Positions 54,214 through 63,437 of a DNA stretch of 64,000 nucleotides are shown piece after piece. Source of the stretch: Promethearchaeia archaeon (lineage in GTDB: Archaea > Asgardarchaeota > Lokiarchaeia > Sigyniarchaeales > SOKP01); the NCBI GenBank assembly GCA_029856045.1, contig JAHQWG010000028.1:142547-206546 (forward strand), written 5' to 3'. Within the stretch, counting starts at the first letter, position 1, and every line of letters begins with the position of its first letter. A model generated the notes under the pieces. The model made no database searches and had not been told where the DNA came from. It saw nothing but the letters and a program-made list of their open reading frames with translations. The position numbers and the translations under genes are program-made.

Positions 54214-54671
54214 AGTTCAACAATTTGACATTCTTTCTTTATTGTATTTATAATTTTTTGGGCAGAAGGATTAGTAATATGTTTTAATATAATTTCTGCA
54301 AGTTCTTTTTTCTTCTTGAAATAAGTTTCCATTACTTTATTCCAAGTCGTCCTTGGATATCTCTGAGAGAGTGCAAGATCTCTGCGTTCACATCCACCTG
54401 CTCGCATGCAACAATAACTAATCGATCCAAAACAAACAGTTTCCGAATCCCAGTTATTTTCTTTAGAAAATTCTTCTTTAATTTTCACAAATTCTTCGGG
54501 AGTAAGTCCTACTTCTTTTAATGTATGATCTCTCAAACATTTTAATCCAAAAGTTAATGAATATCCTGGCTTACAACAAAACGTTAAAGCTCTATAATCT
54601 CCTCCCATACAAATTGGGACAGGAGCATTTTTCCAACCAATAACATTTCTTAATTTTTCTTTATCTAACAA
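54210..54671 (-). CDS. methanogenesis marker 9-like Cys-rich protein
   Basis: A 153-residue protein. APVPICMGGDYRALTFCCKPG (about 16-36) closely resembles the signature of methanogenesis marker 9 proteins, as I recall it. Later Cys residues (CLRDHTLKEVGLTPEEF, ETVCFGSISYCCMRAGGCERRD) give eight or more cysteines, likely metal or cluster ligands. The molecular function of this family is unknown. It overlaps the DHH phosphoesterase gene by four bases. The family name rests on pattern memory and should be confirmed by a profile search; the Cys-rich nature is seen directly. Confidence 0.65.
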   Translation of the reverse strand: MLDKEKLRNVIGWKNAPVPICMGGDYRALTFCCKPGYSLTFGLKCLRDHTLKEVGLTPEEFVKIKEEFSKENNWDSETVCFGSISYCCMRAGGCERRDLALSQRYPRTTWNKVMETYFKKKKELAEIILKHITNPSAQKIINTIKKECQIVEL

Positions 54672-54799
54672 CCTTAATCAATAACTTAAGTTGTCAATTT
54701 TATTTATAATTAATAATTTTTAAAAATAAAGATAAAATTTGGGGAAAGATTGTTTCGCTGGAAGAATTAAAGGCGTGAATAAAAGAAAATAAGGTTTAA

Positions 54800-56305
54800 T
54801 TAAACAGTTTCGGGAATTAAAATCACAAAATTGCTTCCTTTTGTATAATCTCCTGGAACTCTGTCCTCAACCCAAATCTCTCCATTATAATTTTCTAATA
54901 TTTTTTTCACAAGTGATAATCCTAAACCCATACCTCTAAATTTTTTATCTCTTTTATACCCTCCTTTAAAAATTATATCTTTTGCAACATCCGTTACCCC
55001 TATTCCATTATCTTTAAACTCAAGTTTCAAATATTTAATACCTTCTTTTTGAATTTTTGAAATAATAATGATAATTTCAACTTGTGTATTATCATTATAC
55101 TTCACTGAATTTAATAAAATATTTTCAAAAATATCGACCAGGAGTTCATTTGCTTGAATAAAGACCTTTTCAAAATTTGTATCAACTTTAATTAATATCT
55201 CTCTATCTTGGACACTCTTTTTAACAAATTCTATTGTTTTCCTTAAAAGATTAATTGCTTCAGTTGATTTGATACCAATTTGAGTTTCTTCCAGTTTTGT
55301 TAGTTTTCGTACATTTAAGATTAAATTTGCACTTCTCTTAACTTGGCTTCTTAAAATTTGCAATATTTCCTTATTTTCTTCCGATTTTTCAGGGTTGTCC
55401 AAAAATAAGGACAATAATTCCACGGAAGTTAAAATATTTTGAAGGATGTTATTCATATCGTGAGTAAATACGTCTTTATAAAAACTTACAAGGTTATAAG
55501 CATCTCGATATTTTGCCTCAGATTCTTTTATTTTTTCTTCTGCCTTCTTGCGCTTGGTAACATCACTAATCACACATCTTAATCCCGTAATTCTTCCTTC
55601 TTTATAAATTGGTCGGGAATTTATTCTACCATAAAATTTGGTACCATCCTTTTTTAATAGTAGATAATCGATAGGTCCGATAATTTCTCCATTAAAAACT
55701 TTTTTCATATTTTTACTTGCCTTTACTAAATCTTCGGGAGCAATCATTTGGATAACTTTCAAACCTTTATTAAAATCTTCTTGGGAATACCCAAATAGTT
55801 CAAATGCAATTGAATTAGCATATGTTAGCTCTAATTTAGTATTAACCTCGGCAACTAGATCAGGTAATAATTCGACCAATTCTCTATATCTTTCTTCAGA
55901 TTCTTTTAATTTTTGCTCAGCATTCTTTTGCTTGGTGATGTCTATAACGACTTCAACAGCTTTATCAATGGTTCCATCTAGATTTGGGAATGGAGCTGAA
56001 ATCAATTTATAACTTTTTCCATCAGGTTTTGTTATTTCCTCACTCTCTACAATATTGTTTTTTATTGCTTTTACCATAGGACAGAAATCGCATGGTTTTT
56101 CAAGGTTCATATATTTTTCATAACATTTTTCTCCTGTAAAATCACCATATCTTTCTATTAAAAATTGATTTTGAAACAGAATTTTATAATCAATACTAAC
56201 AATATCAATACCAATCCCTACATAAGTTAATCCTTCTACTAAAGAACGATATTTTTCTTCAGATTCTTCTAATTTTTTCTCTCTAGTATTCATTTTTAAA
56301 TACAA
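54800..56305 (-). CDS. PAS-domain sensor histidine kinase
   Basis: A 501-residue soluble kinase with two PAS domains and a kinase core. The first PAS (about 10-125) has CYEKYMNLEKPCDFCPM, a Cys pattern seen in many archaeal PAS domains and a possible cluster or heme contact. The second PAS (about 135-255) ends CVISDVTKRKKAEEKIKES. The H-box is FTHDMNNILQN near 280, the N-box NSVKYNDNT, G1 DNGIGV and G2 GMGLGLSLVKKI. There is no TM segment, so it senses a cytoplasmic signal. No response regulator is adjacent. Starts at ATG 56305. Confidence 0.92.
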   Translation of the reverse strand: MYLKMNTREKKLEESEEKYRSLVEGLTYVGIGIDIVSIDYKILFQNQFLIERYGDFTGEKCYEKYMNLEKPCDFCPMVKAIKNNIVESEEITKPDGKSYKLISAPFPNLDGTIDKAVEVVIDITKQKNAEQKLKESEERYRELVELLPDLVAEVNTKLELTYANSIAFELFGYSQEDFNKGLKVIQMIAPEDLVKASKNMKKVFNGEIIGPIDYLLLKKDGTKFYGRINSRPIYKEGRITGLRCVISDVTKRKKAEEKIKESEAKYRDAYNLVSFYKDVFTHDMNNILQNILTSVELLSLFLDNPEKSEENKEILQILRSQVKRSANLILNVRKLTKLEETQIGIKSTEAINLLRKTIEFVKKSVQDREILIKVDTNFEKVFIQANELLVDIFENILLNSVKYNDNTQVEIIIIISKIQKEGIKYLKLEFKDNGIGVTDVAKDIIFKGGYKRDKKFRGMGLGLSLVKKILENYNGEIWVEDRVPGDYTKGSNFVILIPETV

Positions 56306-56526
56306 TTTCTGCTACTAATAGGATTTATGGAATTCTTGCTTCCCTTAAAATAAATTAATATTAGACTATTATAAAGATTCATAAATTTATTTTTAAATAT
56401 CGTCTTAAGATTTTAAATACAAAAATATAATACTAATTTATACTTAAATAGATATTTAGAATAAGTTGAATAAATGGCTAAAACACCTTATATCATATGT
56501 TCTTAAAAAAATTAGTTTCAAATTAC

Positions 56527-56982
56527 TTATAGATTATGTATTTCTTTTTCAATGTTTTTTTGCCAATGTGGATCAATACAGTCCAATGCTTCTAGAGTCA
56601 AATCTTTAATCTCCGTATCGCTTGAATTAAATAAAATATTTAAATATGCTAAAGCCCTTTCATCACCAATTTTCATTAAGCTTTCAATAATATAAAATAA
56701 GCGCATTTTATCAATAAATTCTCTATCAAATTCCCTTTTTAAAACTTCTATAATACTCATCGTTGCCTTGGGGTGCCCAATTCTGCCCAATGCTTCAATA
56801 ATTCTATTTATTACCGAAGGATTCTTTTCGGATTTAAATGCTTTTACTAGTAAATTGACTGCTCGTCCATCTCTCATATAACCTAGGTTTCTTGCAGCAT
56901 ATGCTCTATCTTCCCATTTTTCTTCATTGAAAAGTCTCCTTAGATTTTCATTGAAATCATGATCTCGCGATTTTTTATTCAA
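56527..56982 (-). CDS. HEAT-repeat protein
   Basis: A 151-residue all-helical protein with PBS-lyase-type HEAT repeats: WEDRAYAARNLGYMRDGRAVNLLVKAF, PSVINRIIEALGRIGHPKATMSIIEVL and RLFYIIESLMKIGDERALAYLNILF, each with the ALGxIGDxxA-like turn. Such repeats form binding scaffolds; no catalytic motif is present. It is 221 bases upstream of the histidine kinase gene on the same strand and divergent from the LpdA gene. A partner in signalling is possible but unproven. Confidence 0.9.
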   Translation of the reverse strand: MNKKSRDHDFNENLRRLFNEEKWEDRAYAARNLGYMRDGRAVNLLVKAFKSEKNPSVINRIIEALGRIGHPKATMSIIEVLKREFDREFIDKMRLFYIIESLMKIGDERALAYLNILFNSSDTEIKDLTLEALDCIDPHWQKNIEKEIHNL

Positions 56983-57365
56983 CTCAGATCAACTATATCT
57001 TTAAAACAATTAGAGTTTTGTATTTATAATTTATAAATTATATAAAATTGGGTAATAACAGATAAATATTTTACGGGATTTTTGGATTATTTTAATTATT
57101 AGAACATAATAGGGCAAGAGTATTTATATTTTTCATATTATCATGGAATATTTGGATTATCTCAATTTTTTATTATGATTAAAAAATGTTATTTCTTTGG
57201 AATTTTCTTTAAATTAAATTAAGATTTTTGATGAAATTGAAAAATGCTCTATTTTTTTTCTAATATTCTTTTCCAAAATAATTAATTGCATTATCCAAAT
57301 TAAAAAAATATTTTATTGATTCTTGATTATTACACATAAATTAAAATATTTATACAGTAGGGAGT
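56983..57365. other. gene-free divergent spacer, 383 bases
   Basis: No gene is seen between the HEAT-repeat gene and the dihydrolipoamide dehydrogenase gene. The right end holds a TATA-like AAAATATTTATACA at 57343-57356, about 20 bases before the LPD start, and a short GGGAG at 57360. The rest is A/T-rich with T-runs and no clear repeat. Confidence 0.5.
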
Positions 57366-58853
57366 TTGGATAATTTGAGTGAAATTTTTGATATTATTGT
57401 TATTGGCGCTGGTCCAGGAGGTTATCATACTGCAATTAGATCTTCTCAATATGGTGCAAAAGTAGCTATTATCGAGAAAAATAAAGTTGGAGGCACATGT
57501 CTTAATGTTGGATGCATACCTACAAAAGCACTTTATGCTTCTGCAAAACTTATTGAAGATATTGAGGAAAAAGCTGCGAATTTTGGAGTAAAAATCGATA
57601 ATATCTCATTAAATTTTGGACAAGCGGTAGAACGAAAGAATAAAGTTGTAGTGGAATTAGTTCAGGGTATAGAAGGACTTTTAAAAATGTGGAAAGTCAA
57701 AATCTATTACGGATTTGGTTCTTTAAGCGGAGGAAATCCAGAAAGTGGTTATGAAGTTTCAGTTAAGAGTGATGATTCAACTATAACAATTAAAGGAAAG
57801 AGAATTATTCTTGCTACAGGAGCAGAACCTGCAATGATACCTGCATTTAATATTGATCATGACCGAATATTAACAAGTGATGATATTCTCGCTCCAAATT
57901 TTAAGATTGTACCCAAAAGTCTTTTAGTAATTGGCGGTGGAGTTATTGGTTGTGAATTTTCAAATATATTTAATCGATTTGGCTCAAAAGTAACTATTCT
58001 CGAATATTTACCCACAATTCTTGCAACAGAAGAACCGATGATTGTGAAAGAATTAAAATCAAAATTTAATGAAATAGGTATTAAAATTTTTGAGAATCAA
58101 AATGTTATTAATATAGAAAATACAGGTTCTGGAGTAAAAGCTACGACTTGTTCCGCTTCTGTTCCTAGAGATCAAATTGAATCTGCAGAAAAATCATATT
58201 ATGATGCAGAATATTGTCTCGTTTCTATAGGCAGAGCTAAAATGTCTGCTAATTTGGGTTTAGAAAAATTCAATATCGAACTCCAACGAGGTGCAATTAA
58301 AGTAGATCCCAACACTTTAGAAACAAGCGTAAAAGGAATTTATGCTATTGGTGATGTTATTCCTGGGATCATGCTTGCACATGTAGCAAGTTATGAGGGA
58401 GATATCGCCGTAGCAAACGCATTATCAAGCCTTGGAGGTTTTAATATACATCCAAGAGAAGCAGATTATTCTATAGTACCTGCTACCATCTTTACAAGCC
58501 CGGAAATTGGATCAGTTGGAATGAGGAGAAAGTCGTTGAAAGATAGAGGATTAGACACTTTTACTGGAAAATTTAGTTATGCGGCTTTAGGAAAGGCAAA
58601 ATGCATGGGAGAGGATAAAGGTTTCATTATGGTGCTTGCAGATAAAGAAACCGATGAAATTATTGGGGCATCGTGCATTGGAGCTGAAGCACCAGAACTG
58701 ATTGCTGAAATCACACTCGCTATGAAAAATAATTTAACTTCCCATCAAATAGCTGAGACCATTCACAGTCATCCAACAATTTCTGAAATGGTTCTTGAAG
58801 GTGTCGAGGACGTTCATGGAATGTCAATCCATAGGAAAGGCAGAAGAAGATAA
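57366..58853 (+). CDS. lpdA: dihydrolipoamide dehydrogenase
   Basis: A 495-residue FAD/NAD disulfide oxidoreductase (E3) that reoxidises dihydrolipoamide of 2-oxoacid dehydrogenases or the glycine cleavage system. FAD binding is IVIGAGPGGYHTAIRS (11-26), the redox pair is C45-x4-C50 in GGTCLNVGCIPTK, NAD binding is LLVIGGGVIGCEFSNIF, and the His-Glu dyad is near the C-terminus in HSHPTISEMVLE. An extra segment around residue 255-275 (TTCSASVPRDQIESAEKSYY) looks like a small insertion. The frame opens at TTG 57366; TTG at 57375 suits the GGGAG SD better and is equally plausible. No E1, E2 or GcvH gene is adjacent. Confidence 0.92.
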   Translation: MDNLSEIFDIIVIGAGPGGYHTAIRSSQYGAKVAIIEKNKVGGTCLNVGCIPTKALYASAKLIEDIEEKAANFGVKIDNISLNFGQAVERKNKVVVELVQGIEGLLKMWKVKIYYGFGSLSGGNPESGYEVSVKSDDSTITIKGKRIILATGAEPAMIPAFNIDHDRILTSDDILAPNFKIVPKSLLVIGGGVIGCEFSNIFNRFGSKVTILEYLPTILATEEPMIVKELKSKFNEIGIKIFENQNVINIENTGSGVKATTCSASVPRDQIESAEKSYYDAEYCLVSIGRAKMSANLGLEKFNIELQRGAIKVDPNTLETSVKGIYAIGDVIPGIMLAHVASYEGDIAVANALSSLGGFNIHPREADYSIVPATIFTSPEIGSVGMRRKSLKDRGLDTFTGKFSYAALGKAKCMGEDKGFIMVLADKETDEIIGASCIGAEAPELIAEITLAMKNNLTSHQIAETIHSHPTISEMVLEGVEDVHGMSIHRKGRRR

Positions 58854-58857
58854 AGAA

Positions 58858-58989
58858 ATGGAAAAAAACCGCATTGCAGTTATTACTTTAAAAATACTCT
58901 TTTTTTTAATTTTTATTTTAGATTTCTTTATTATTGTAAGTTCGTTTTTATTAGGAAAGCGACAGACTCAATTAGAAAAAATTAAATAA
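58858..58989 (+). CDS. small single-TM protein, 43 residues
   Basis: A short frame starts at ATG four bases after the LPD stop. It encodes MEKNRIAVIT, one strongly hydrophobic helix (LKILFFLIFILDFFIIVSS, about 11-29) and a basic end, GKRQTQLEKIK. The positive-hydrophobic-positive pattern and the tight spacing suggest a real small membrane protein co-transcribed with lpdA. A purine-rich stretch precedes the ATG but overlaps the LPD end. Its function is unknown and no family is recognised. Confidence 0.5.
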   Translation: MEKNRIAVITLKILFFLIFILDFFIIVSSFLLGKRQTQLEKIK

Positions 58990-58999
58990 TTTCTTGAAT

Positions 59000-59158
59000 C
59001 TATTCTGGTGCAGTCATTTTCTTTCTAATATAATTTTTCAGGATTAGCTCCCATTTTTGAGCCAAATCATTTAATCCTGTTTTTCTAAAAAGTATAACAG
59101 AATCAGCAAGTATTTTCTTAATCGAGTTATTAAAATAAAACTCTTCTTGATTAATCAT
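59000..59158 (-). CDS. small hypothetical protein, 52 residues
   Basis: A minus-strand frame between two larger genes encodes MINQEEFYFNNSIKKILADS, continuing VILFRKTGLNDLAQKWELIL and ending in a basic helix, NYIRKKMTAPE. The composition (balanced charges, amphipathic helices, a Trp) looks like protein rather than spacer translation. There is no clear SD and no recognised family. Bases 59159-59354, upstream of it, hold nothing I can name. Confidence 0.4.
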   Translation of the reverse strand: MINQEEFYFNNSIKKILADSVILFRKTGLNDLAQKWELILKNYIRKKMTAPE

Positions 59159-59354
59159 ATAGAAAAAATTAAGACAATCTTAAAAAAAATAAGATATTAT
59201 TTAGGTAATACTATTAATTTAACACTATAATTACTATAATAAATAATAAATAAATGGTCAAAGAAAGATTTAGGTATTTCCTAGTATATTCCAGTTAAAT
59301 TTGTAGGAATGATTTTTATATTAAGGTGCAATATTAAAGAAAAATAAAGATTTT

Positions 59355-60488
59355 CTAAAGAGGAAGATGTTTTAAAGCGTCTTCCGCCCTTTTAGTTTTC
59401 ATTCGGCTAAAACTAATTATTTTTGCAAGCATTTTTGATTTTTCTACGGATGTATTGAGTTCTGGTGGCTCTTCAATATATCCTTTATCTATTGCAAGTT
59501 TATATATTTTTTCACCTAGATCTGTGCGAATTATCGAAGTAGTAAAACCATCTTTGGAACCTAAGCCACCGAATGATATATCTGAATAGAAATTAGAAAA
59601 ATTCTCACACACTGAACACGCGTGGCGCATAATATCATGAAGTTCAGAAAATTCAATGTATAATGGCTGGTCTTTCCCTTTAAGATAAATGATCAAATAG
59701 TCTTTTATATTCATTTTTTCAATATCATTAAAGGAAAAATCAAACCGTTCTTCCATTTTTTTTCTTGCTGTCTCATCAAATTTAAAATTTTCATAGCAAA
59801 ATAAACCAAGAGTGTATTTTATAATATGAGCGGGTAAGATGCTTAACTCTTGCATCTTTCTGATTGAGTGGATCTGGCATGGTACTCCTACTACAGCAAT
59901 ATTCATAAGATCTCTATCAAGAACATATCTTAATTTAGATATTGTAGGAACAAAAGTATTATATTGTCCTAACCCGGAAATATGTCCCGATATATCAAAT
60001 TTCGTTCCTGCAGCTTCTATTAATTCTTCTTTTGTTGTTGCAAGGAATGGTTCTCTCTGAAATGGATTTATCCTTTTTGAAACAAGAGCACCGTCAATTA
60101 AATTATTTTCCAACATCGCAATAAGAATGGATGTCACAACTCCTCCATCGGTTCCTGCTTTTTGGATTTCTAGATTCGTAGCCTTACCCGAAACAATTTT
60201 AAGCCAATTTCCTATTGGGAGTTTAAACTTGTATCTCTCGTTTAATTCCTTATTTAACTCATGAATCTCCGGACAAATCAGATAACAAATACCACAATGT
60301 AGGCAATTATCTTTGTCGATATATTGTGGAGGACCATCCTCACTCATTTTAATTGCACCTAAATCAGCAGCAGAACAAAAACTGACGCAACCTCCACACT
60401 CCCCGCAAATACCTTTATCATGAACCTCTTTTATAAGGTCTTCAAAAGATTTTGGAACAACTTCCTTTGAATTTTGATTTTCATTCAT
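59355..60488 (-). CDS. FrhB/FpoF-like F420-binding oxidoreductase subunit
   Basis: A 377-residue member of the coenzyme F420 hydrogenase/dehydrogenase beta-subunit family. Two ferredoxin-like cluster sites lie in the N-terminus (CGECGGCVSFCSAADLG at about 23-39 and CLHCGICYLICPEI at about 57-70), followed by the FrhB core (GKATNLEIQKAGTDGGVVTSIL, AAGTKFDI, IAVVGVPCQIHSIR) and CSVCENFSNFYSDISFGGLGS. Such subunits pass hydride between F420 and FAD/Fe-S, though some relatives use other substrates. It is the last gene of the Hdr-Flox operon, 21 bases downstream of the floxA-like gene. cofE elsewhere in this window supports F420 use. Confidence 0.9.
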   Translation of the reverse strand: MNENQNSKEVVPKSFEDLIKEVHDKGICGECGGCVSFCSAADLGAIKMSEDGPPQYIDKDNCLHCGICYLICPEIHELNKELNERYKFKLPIGNWLKIVSGKATNLEIQKAGTDGGVVTSILIAMLENNLIDGALVSKRINPFQREPFLATTKEELIEAAGTKFDISGHISGLGQYNTFVPTISKLRYVLDRDLMNIAVVGVPCQIHSIRKMQELSILPAHIIKYTLGLFCYENFKFDETARKKMEERFDFSFNDIEKMNIKDYLIIYLKGKDQPLYIEFSELHDIMRHACSVCENFSNFYSDISFGGLGSKDGFTTSIIRTDLGEKIYKLAIDKGYIEEPPELNTSVEKSKMLAKIISFSRMKTKRAEDALKHLPL

Positions 60489-60509
60489 AATTCATTTCAT
60501 CTTTTTTTT

Positions 60510-61355
60510 TTAATATTCTTTTGGTAATTTATTTAATTCTGCTTGGGAAAATACAGGTCCATCTAAACAAACAAATTTATTCCCCACGTTACATCTTCCG
60601 CATTTACCTATCCCGCACTTCATTCTCATCTCTAAAGATAATAATATTTGCTCATCAGAGAATTTTAACTCTTTTAAAACATCTTGTGTAGTTTTTATCA
60701 TAATAGGTGGACCACAAACAATTGCAACGGCATTTTCTGGGGATGGTGATACTTCTTTAACGATAGGCGCAACAAAACCAACTTTTCTCGTCCAACCTTC
60801 TTGTTCCCTATCTATAGTTAAAACGACATTTACATCATCCCTTTTTTCCCATTCTTCTAAAACATCTCTGTATAAAACCTCGCCAGACTCTCGATTTCCA
60901 TAAATAACGGTTATATCACCATAATTTTTCCTGTTATCTTCGTGTGATGCAAATATAGTTAGGGATCTTAATGTGGAAAATGCAAACCCACCTCCAATAA
61001 TTACTAAATTTTTTCCCTTCATTTCTTCAACGGGCCAGCCATTTCCTAGGGGACCTCTTATTCCGACGATATCTCCTACTTCTAAATTATGAAGTGCTGT
61101 TGTAACCTCGCCTGCTTTTTTTACTGTAAATTTTATCGAACCTTTTTCTGTGGGAGATGAAGCTATTCCTACAGGGCATTCTCCTACTCCAATGACACTT
61201 ACTTCTGCAAACTGACCAGCAACATAATCGAATTTTTTATAGTCCTCTTCGTTATTGAAAACAAATTCAAATGTCTTTATATCATTAACTTCGTTTTCTC
61301 TAACGATTGACTTTATTGTGGTCAATACTGGTATATACGGACTTTCTAATTGCAT
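60510..61355 (-). CDS. FAD/NAD(P)-binding subunit, FloxA / sulfhydrogenase gamma-like
   Basis: A 281-residue ferredoxin-NADP reductase-type flavoprotein. It has the FAD site (KFDYVAGQFAEVSVIGVGECPVGIASSP), IRGPLGNGWPVEEMKGKNLVIIGGGFAFSTLRS for pyrophosphate binding, VYGNRESGEVLYRDVLEEW, CGPPIMIK and a [2Fe-2S] site in the C-terminus (MRMKCGIGKCGRCNVGNKFVCLDGPVF), all as in HydG and FloxA. It should exchange electrons between NAD(P)H and the Fe-S subunits. It lies 49 bases downstream of the floxB-like gene and 21 bases upstream of the FrhB-like gene. NADH versus NADPH cannot be read from the sequence. Confidence 0.9.
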   Translation of the reverse strand: MQLESPYIPVLTTIKSIVRENEVNDIKTFEFVFNNEEDYKKFDYVAGQFAEVSVIGVGECPVGIASSPTEKGSIKFTVKKAGEVTTALHNLEVGDIVGIRGPLGNGWPVEEMKGKNLVIIGGGFAFSTLRSLTIFASHEDNRKNYGDITVIYGNRESGEVLYRDVLEEWEKRDDVNVVLTIDREQEGWTRKVGFVAPIVKEVSPSPENAVAIVCGPPIMIKTTQDVLKELKFSDEQILLSLEMRMKCGIGKCGRCNVGNKFVCLDGPVFSQAELNKLPKEY

Positions 61356-61404
61356 TTTTAAACCATCTTTTTCTCTATCTTGTAACTTGAATTAAGTTTT
61401 TTAT

Positions 61405-62445
61405 TTATCCCTCCGTTTTAGAGGAACTATTTTCAACAGACATGAATATATTTCTAATATCACTACCCACAGGACAGTTAATGATACATCTCCCACATCC
61501 AACACACCCAATTATATTGTAGTTTTTCGGATAATAGTTAAATTTATGATAAATTCTCTGTCTTACTCTTGGTAGTTTAGTTGTTCTCGGATTATGTCCA
61601 GAAGTCTCGAGTGTGAATAAAGGAAATTGGCAAGTATCCCATATTCTGATCCTTCTTCCGGATCCATCTTGCTTATTTTCATCGAGTACATCAAAACAGT
61701 GACATGTAGGACATAGGTAGGTACAAGCTCCGCAACCTAGACATCCTTGAGCATCCAATTGCCACATTGGGTTGTCAAATAAACCATCTAATTTGGTATG
61801 AATACTATCTAAACCTTTAATAACGGGAATTGCACTTTCGATATCCTTTTGTAATTTTTCTATTTTTGCTAAATCTCCCTTGTCCGCATCTGTTAGCGAT
61901 TTAATTTTTTTAATTAATGCCTCTCCTTTATCGGTACTTGACTCAAGATAATAATTATCTTTAAATTCTGTAATTAGGACATCTACGGATTCTTTATTGA
62001 AAGGACCTCCATTAACTGAAGTGCAGAAGCATGTAGTTCTTGGTTCCAAGCAACCCATTCCGATTAAAGTTATATTTTCTAATCGATTCAAGATAAGTGG
62101 GTCTTTATATTTCCCAAATGAGAAAAAAATTTTAAATAATGAAAAACCCATGGAATCACACGGTCTTATTCCAAGTATTACTGTCTTCTCGTATGGTGGG
62201 TTTTCTATAATCTTTACTCCTTTTTCCTCCTTTTTATAGGAAAAAAGAGTGTCAATCATGGGAAAAAGCACGCTTTTTGCAGGAATTTTCGAATTTGAAT
62301 AATCTAAACAAATTTCTTTTGCATCAGTAATCTCCTTAAACAATACTACACCTTCTTCTTTAACTGGACCAAATACTTTGAACTCTTTCTGTAATTCTTT
62401 TATTAGATCAGATATTTTTTCTTTTGATATCATTTTTTGCACCAT
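61405..62445 (-). CDS. 4Fe-4S subunit, FloxB / sulfhydrogenase beta-like
   Basis: A 346-residue iron-sulfur protein of the HydB/FloxB family. The N-terminal domain has ILGIRPCDSMGFSLF and GMGCLEPRTTCFCTSVNGGP, then two ferredoxin sites, CLGCGACTYLCPTCHCFDV (about 240-258) and CVGCGRCIINCPVGSDIR (about 315-332). An RIWDTCQFPLFTLETSGHNPR block between them is a family hallmark. Electrons should pass from the flavin subunit through these clusters to FloxC/D and HdrA. It is 14 bases downstream of the floxC-like gene and clearly in one transcript. Confidence 0.9.
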   Translation of the reverse strand: MVQKMISKEKISDLIKELQKEFKVFGPVKEEGVVLFKEITDAKEICLDYSNSKIPAKSVLFPMIDTLFSYKKEEKGVKIIENPPYEKTVILGIRPCDSMGFSLFKIFFSFGKYKDPLILNRLENITLIGMGCLEPRTTCFCTSVNGGPFNKESVDVLITEFKDNYYLESSTDKGEALIKKIKSLTDADKGDLAKIEKLQKDIESAIPVIKGLDSIHTKLDGLFDNPMWQLDAQGCLGCGACTYLCPTCHCFDVLDENKQDGSGRRIRIWDTCQFPLFTLETSGHNPRTTKLPRVRQRIYHKFNYYPKNYNIIGCVGCGRCIINCPVGSDIRNIFMSVENSSSKTEG

Positions 62446-62459
62446 TTCTTTACCTCCAT

Positions 62460-63437
62460 TTAATCCTCTTCTATCATAAATTCCTGTTTATCGTCAAATT
62501 TATGAGTACCCATAGGTGGAAGGACTTCTAAACTTATTCCACTTTCGAAATCAAACCTCTCCTTAACAATTTTTTCTAACTTTCTCGTAATAAAATTCAA
62601 GTCTATACCCATGGGGCAGACGCTACTACACGCTCCACAAGAAACGCATCTTCCAGCAACATGAAAGGCGCGAATCATATGGAAAATGAAATTATCGGAA
62701 ATATCTGCGGTTTTTCCAAACCAAACTGGTTTGTTCTGATCAATAAAACATAAGGTACAATAACACATAGGGCATGCTTCTCTGCACGCATAACATCTAA
62801 TGCATCTGTTTAATTCTTTTTTAAAGTATTCTATTTTATCTTTGGAACTCTTCGACTCGATCTCATTTAAATCCTTGAAATCATCTTTTAGTGGTTTTTC
62901 GGGTTTTTTATTCCCAAGAATTATGTCAGAAATTGGTGGGATTTTATAGTGGCAAGTTATACATAGTTGATTAATATAATCTTGTAACGGAAGTGTTTTA
63001 TTGAAGTCTTTTCCCTTAATAATAATCTTATCATCTTCAATATCGGCTTCAATTATTTCTTTATCTCCTATTTCAACCATGATTTTTGCTCTATTTAAAA
63101 CACCTTCGCATGGAATTCCAATAATTGTGATATTTTCTCTATTTAGCTGTTTTTCTACTATTAAATGAACAATAGCGCGTCCTACGCACCCTTTTGAAAT
63201 TATCCCAATCTTTCTATCATCGTTCTTCGCTAGATACTTTGCGAGATTTAAATCACAACTTTGGTTCCAAACTAGCATATCTGTTTTGCTTGCATCAGTA
63301 ATAAAACATGGTCCAGAGCGAAGTGGAATAGATCCTTTCGTGTATCCAATAATCAGATCAACTTTTCCTTCTTCTAATAATTTCTTTGCAGTTTCTCTAA
63401 TGGATTTTTCTATGTCGTCTATTATTTTTCTCACCAT
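62460..63437 (-). CDS. 4Fe-4S dicluster subunit, FloxC-like
   Basis: A 325-residue protein. The first 190 residues resemble the FrhB/HydB-type N-terminal region (IIGYTKGSIPLRSGP, GIISKGCVGRAIVHLIVEKQL, IIGIPCEGVLN, CITCHYKIPP). Two clusters follow: CIRCYACREACPMCYCTLCF (about 213-232) and CVSCGACSSVCPMGIDL (about 267-283). This domain order matches the Fe-S subunit encoded with flox/hdr genes in anaerobes. Its ATG overlaps the mvhD-like stop by seven bases, so the two are translationally coupled. There is no membrane anchor. The family is secure, the name FloxC an inference from gene order. Confidence 0.88.
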   Translation of the reverse strand: MVRKIIDDIEKSIRETAKKLLEEGKVDLIIGYTKGSIPLRSGPCFITDASKTDMLVWNQSCDLNLAKYLAKNDDRKIGIISKGCVGRAIVHLIVEKQLNRENITIIGIPCEGVLNRAKIMVEIGDKEIIEADIEDDKIIIKGKDFNKTLPLQDYINQLCITCHYKIPPISDIILGNKKPEKPLKDDFKDLNEIESKSSKDKIEYFKKELNRCIRCYACREACPMCYCTLCFIDQNKPVWFGKTADISDNFIFHMIRAFHVAGRCVSCGACSSVCPMGIDLNFITRKLEKIVKERFDFESGISLEVLPPMGTHKFDDKQEFMIEED

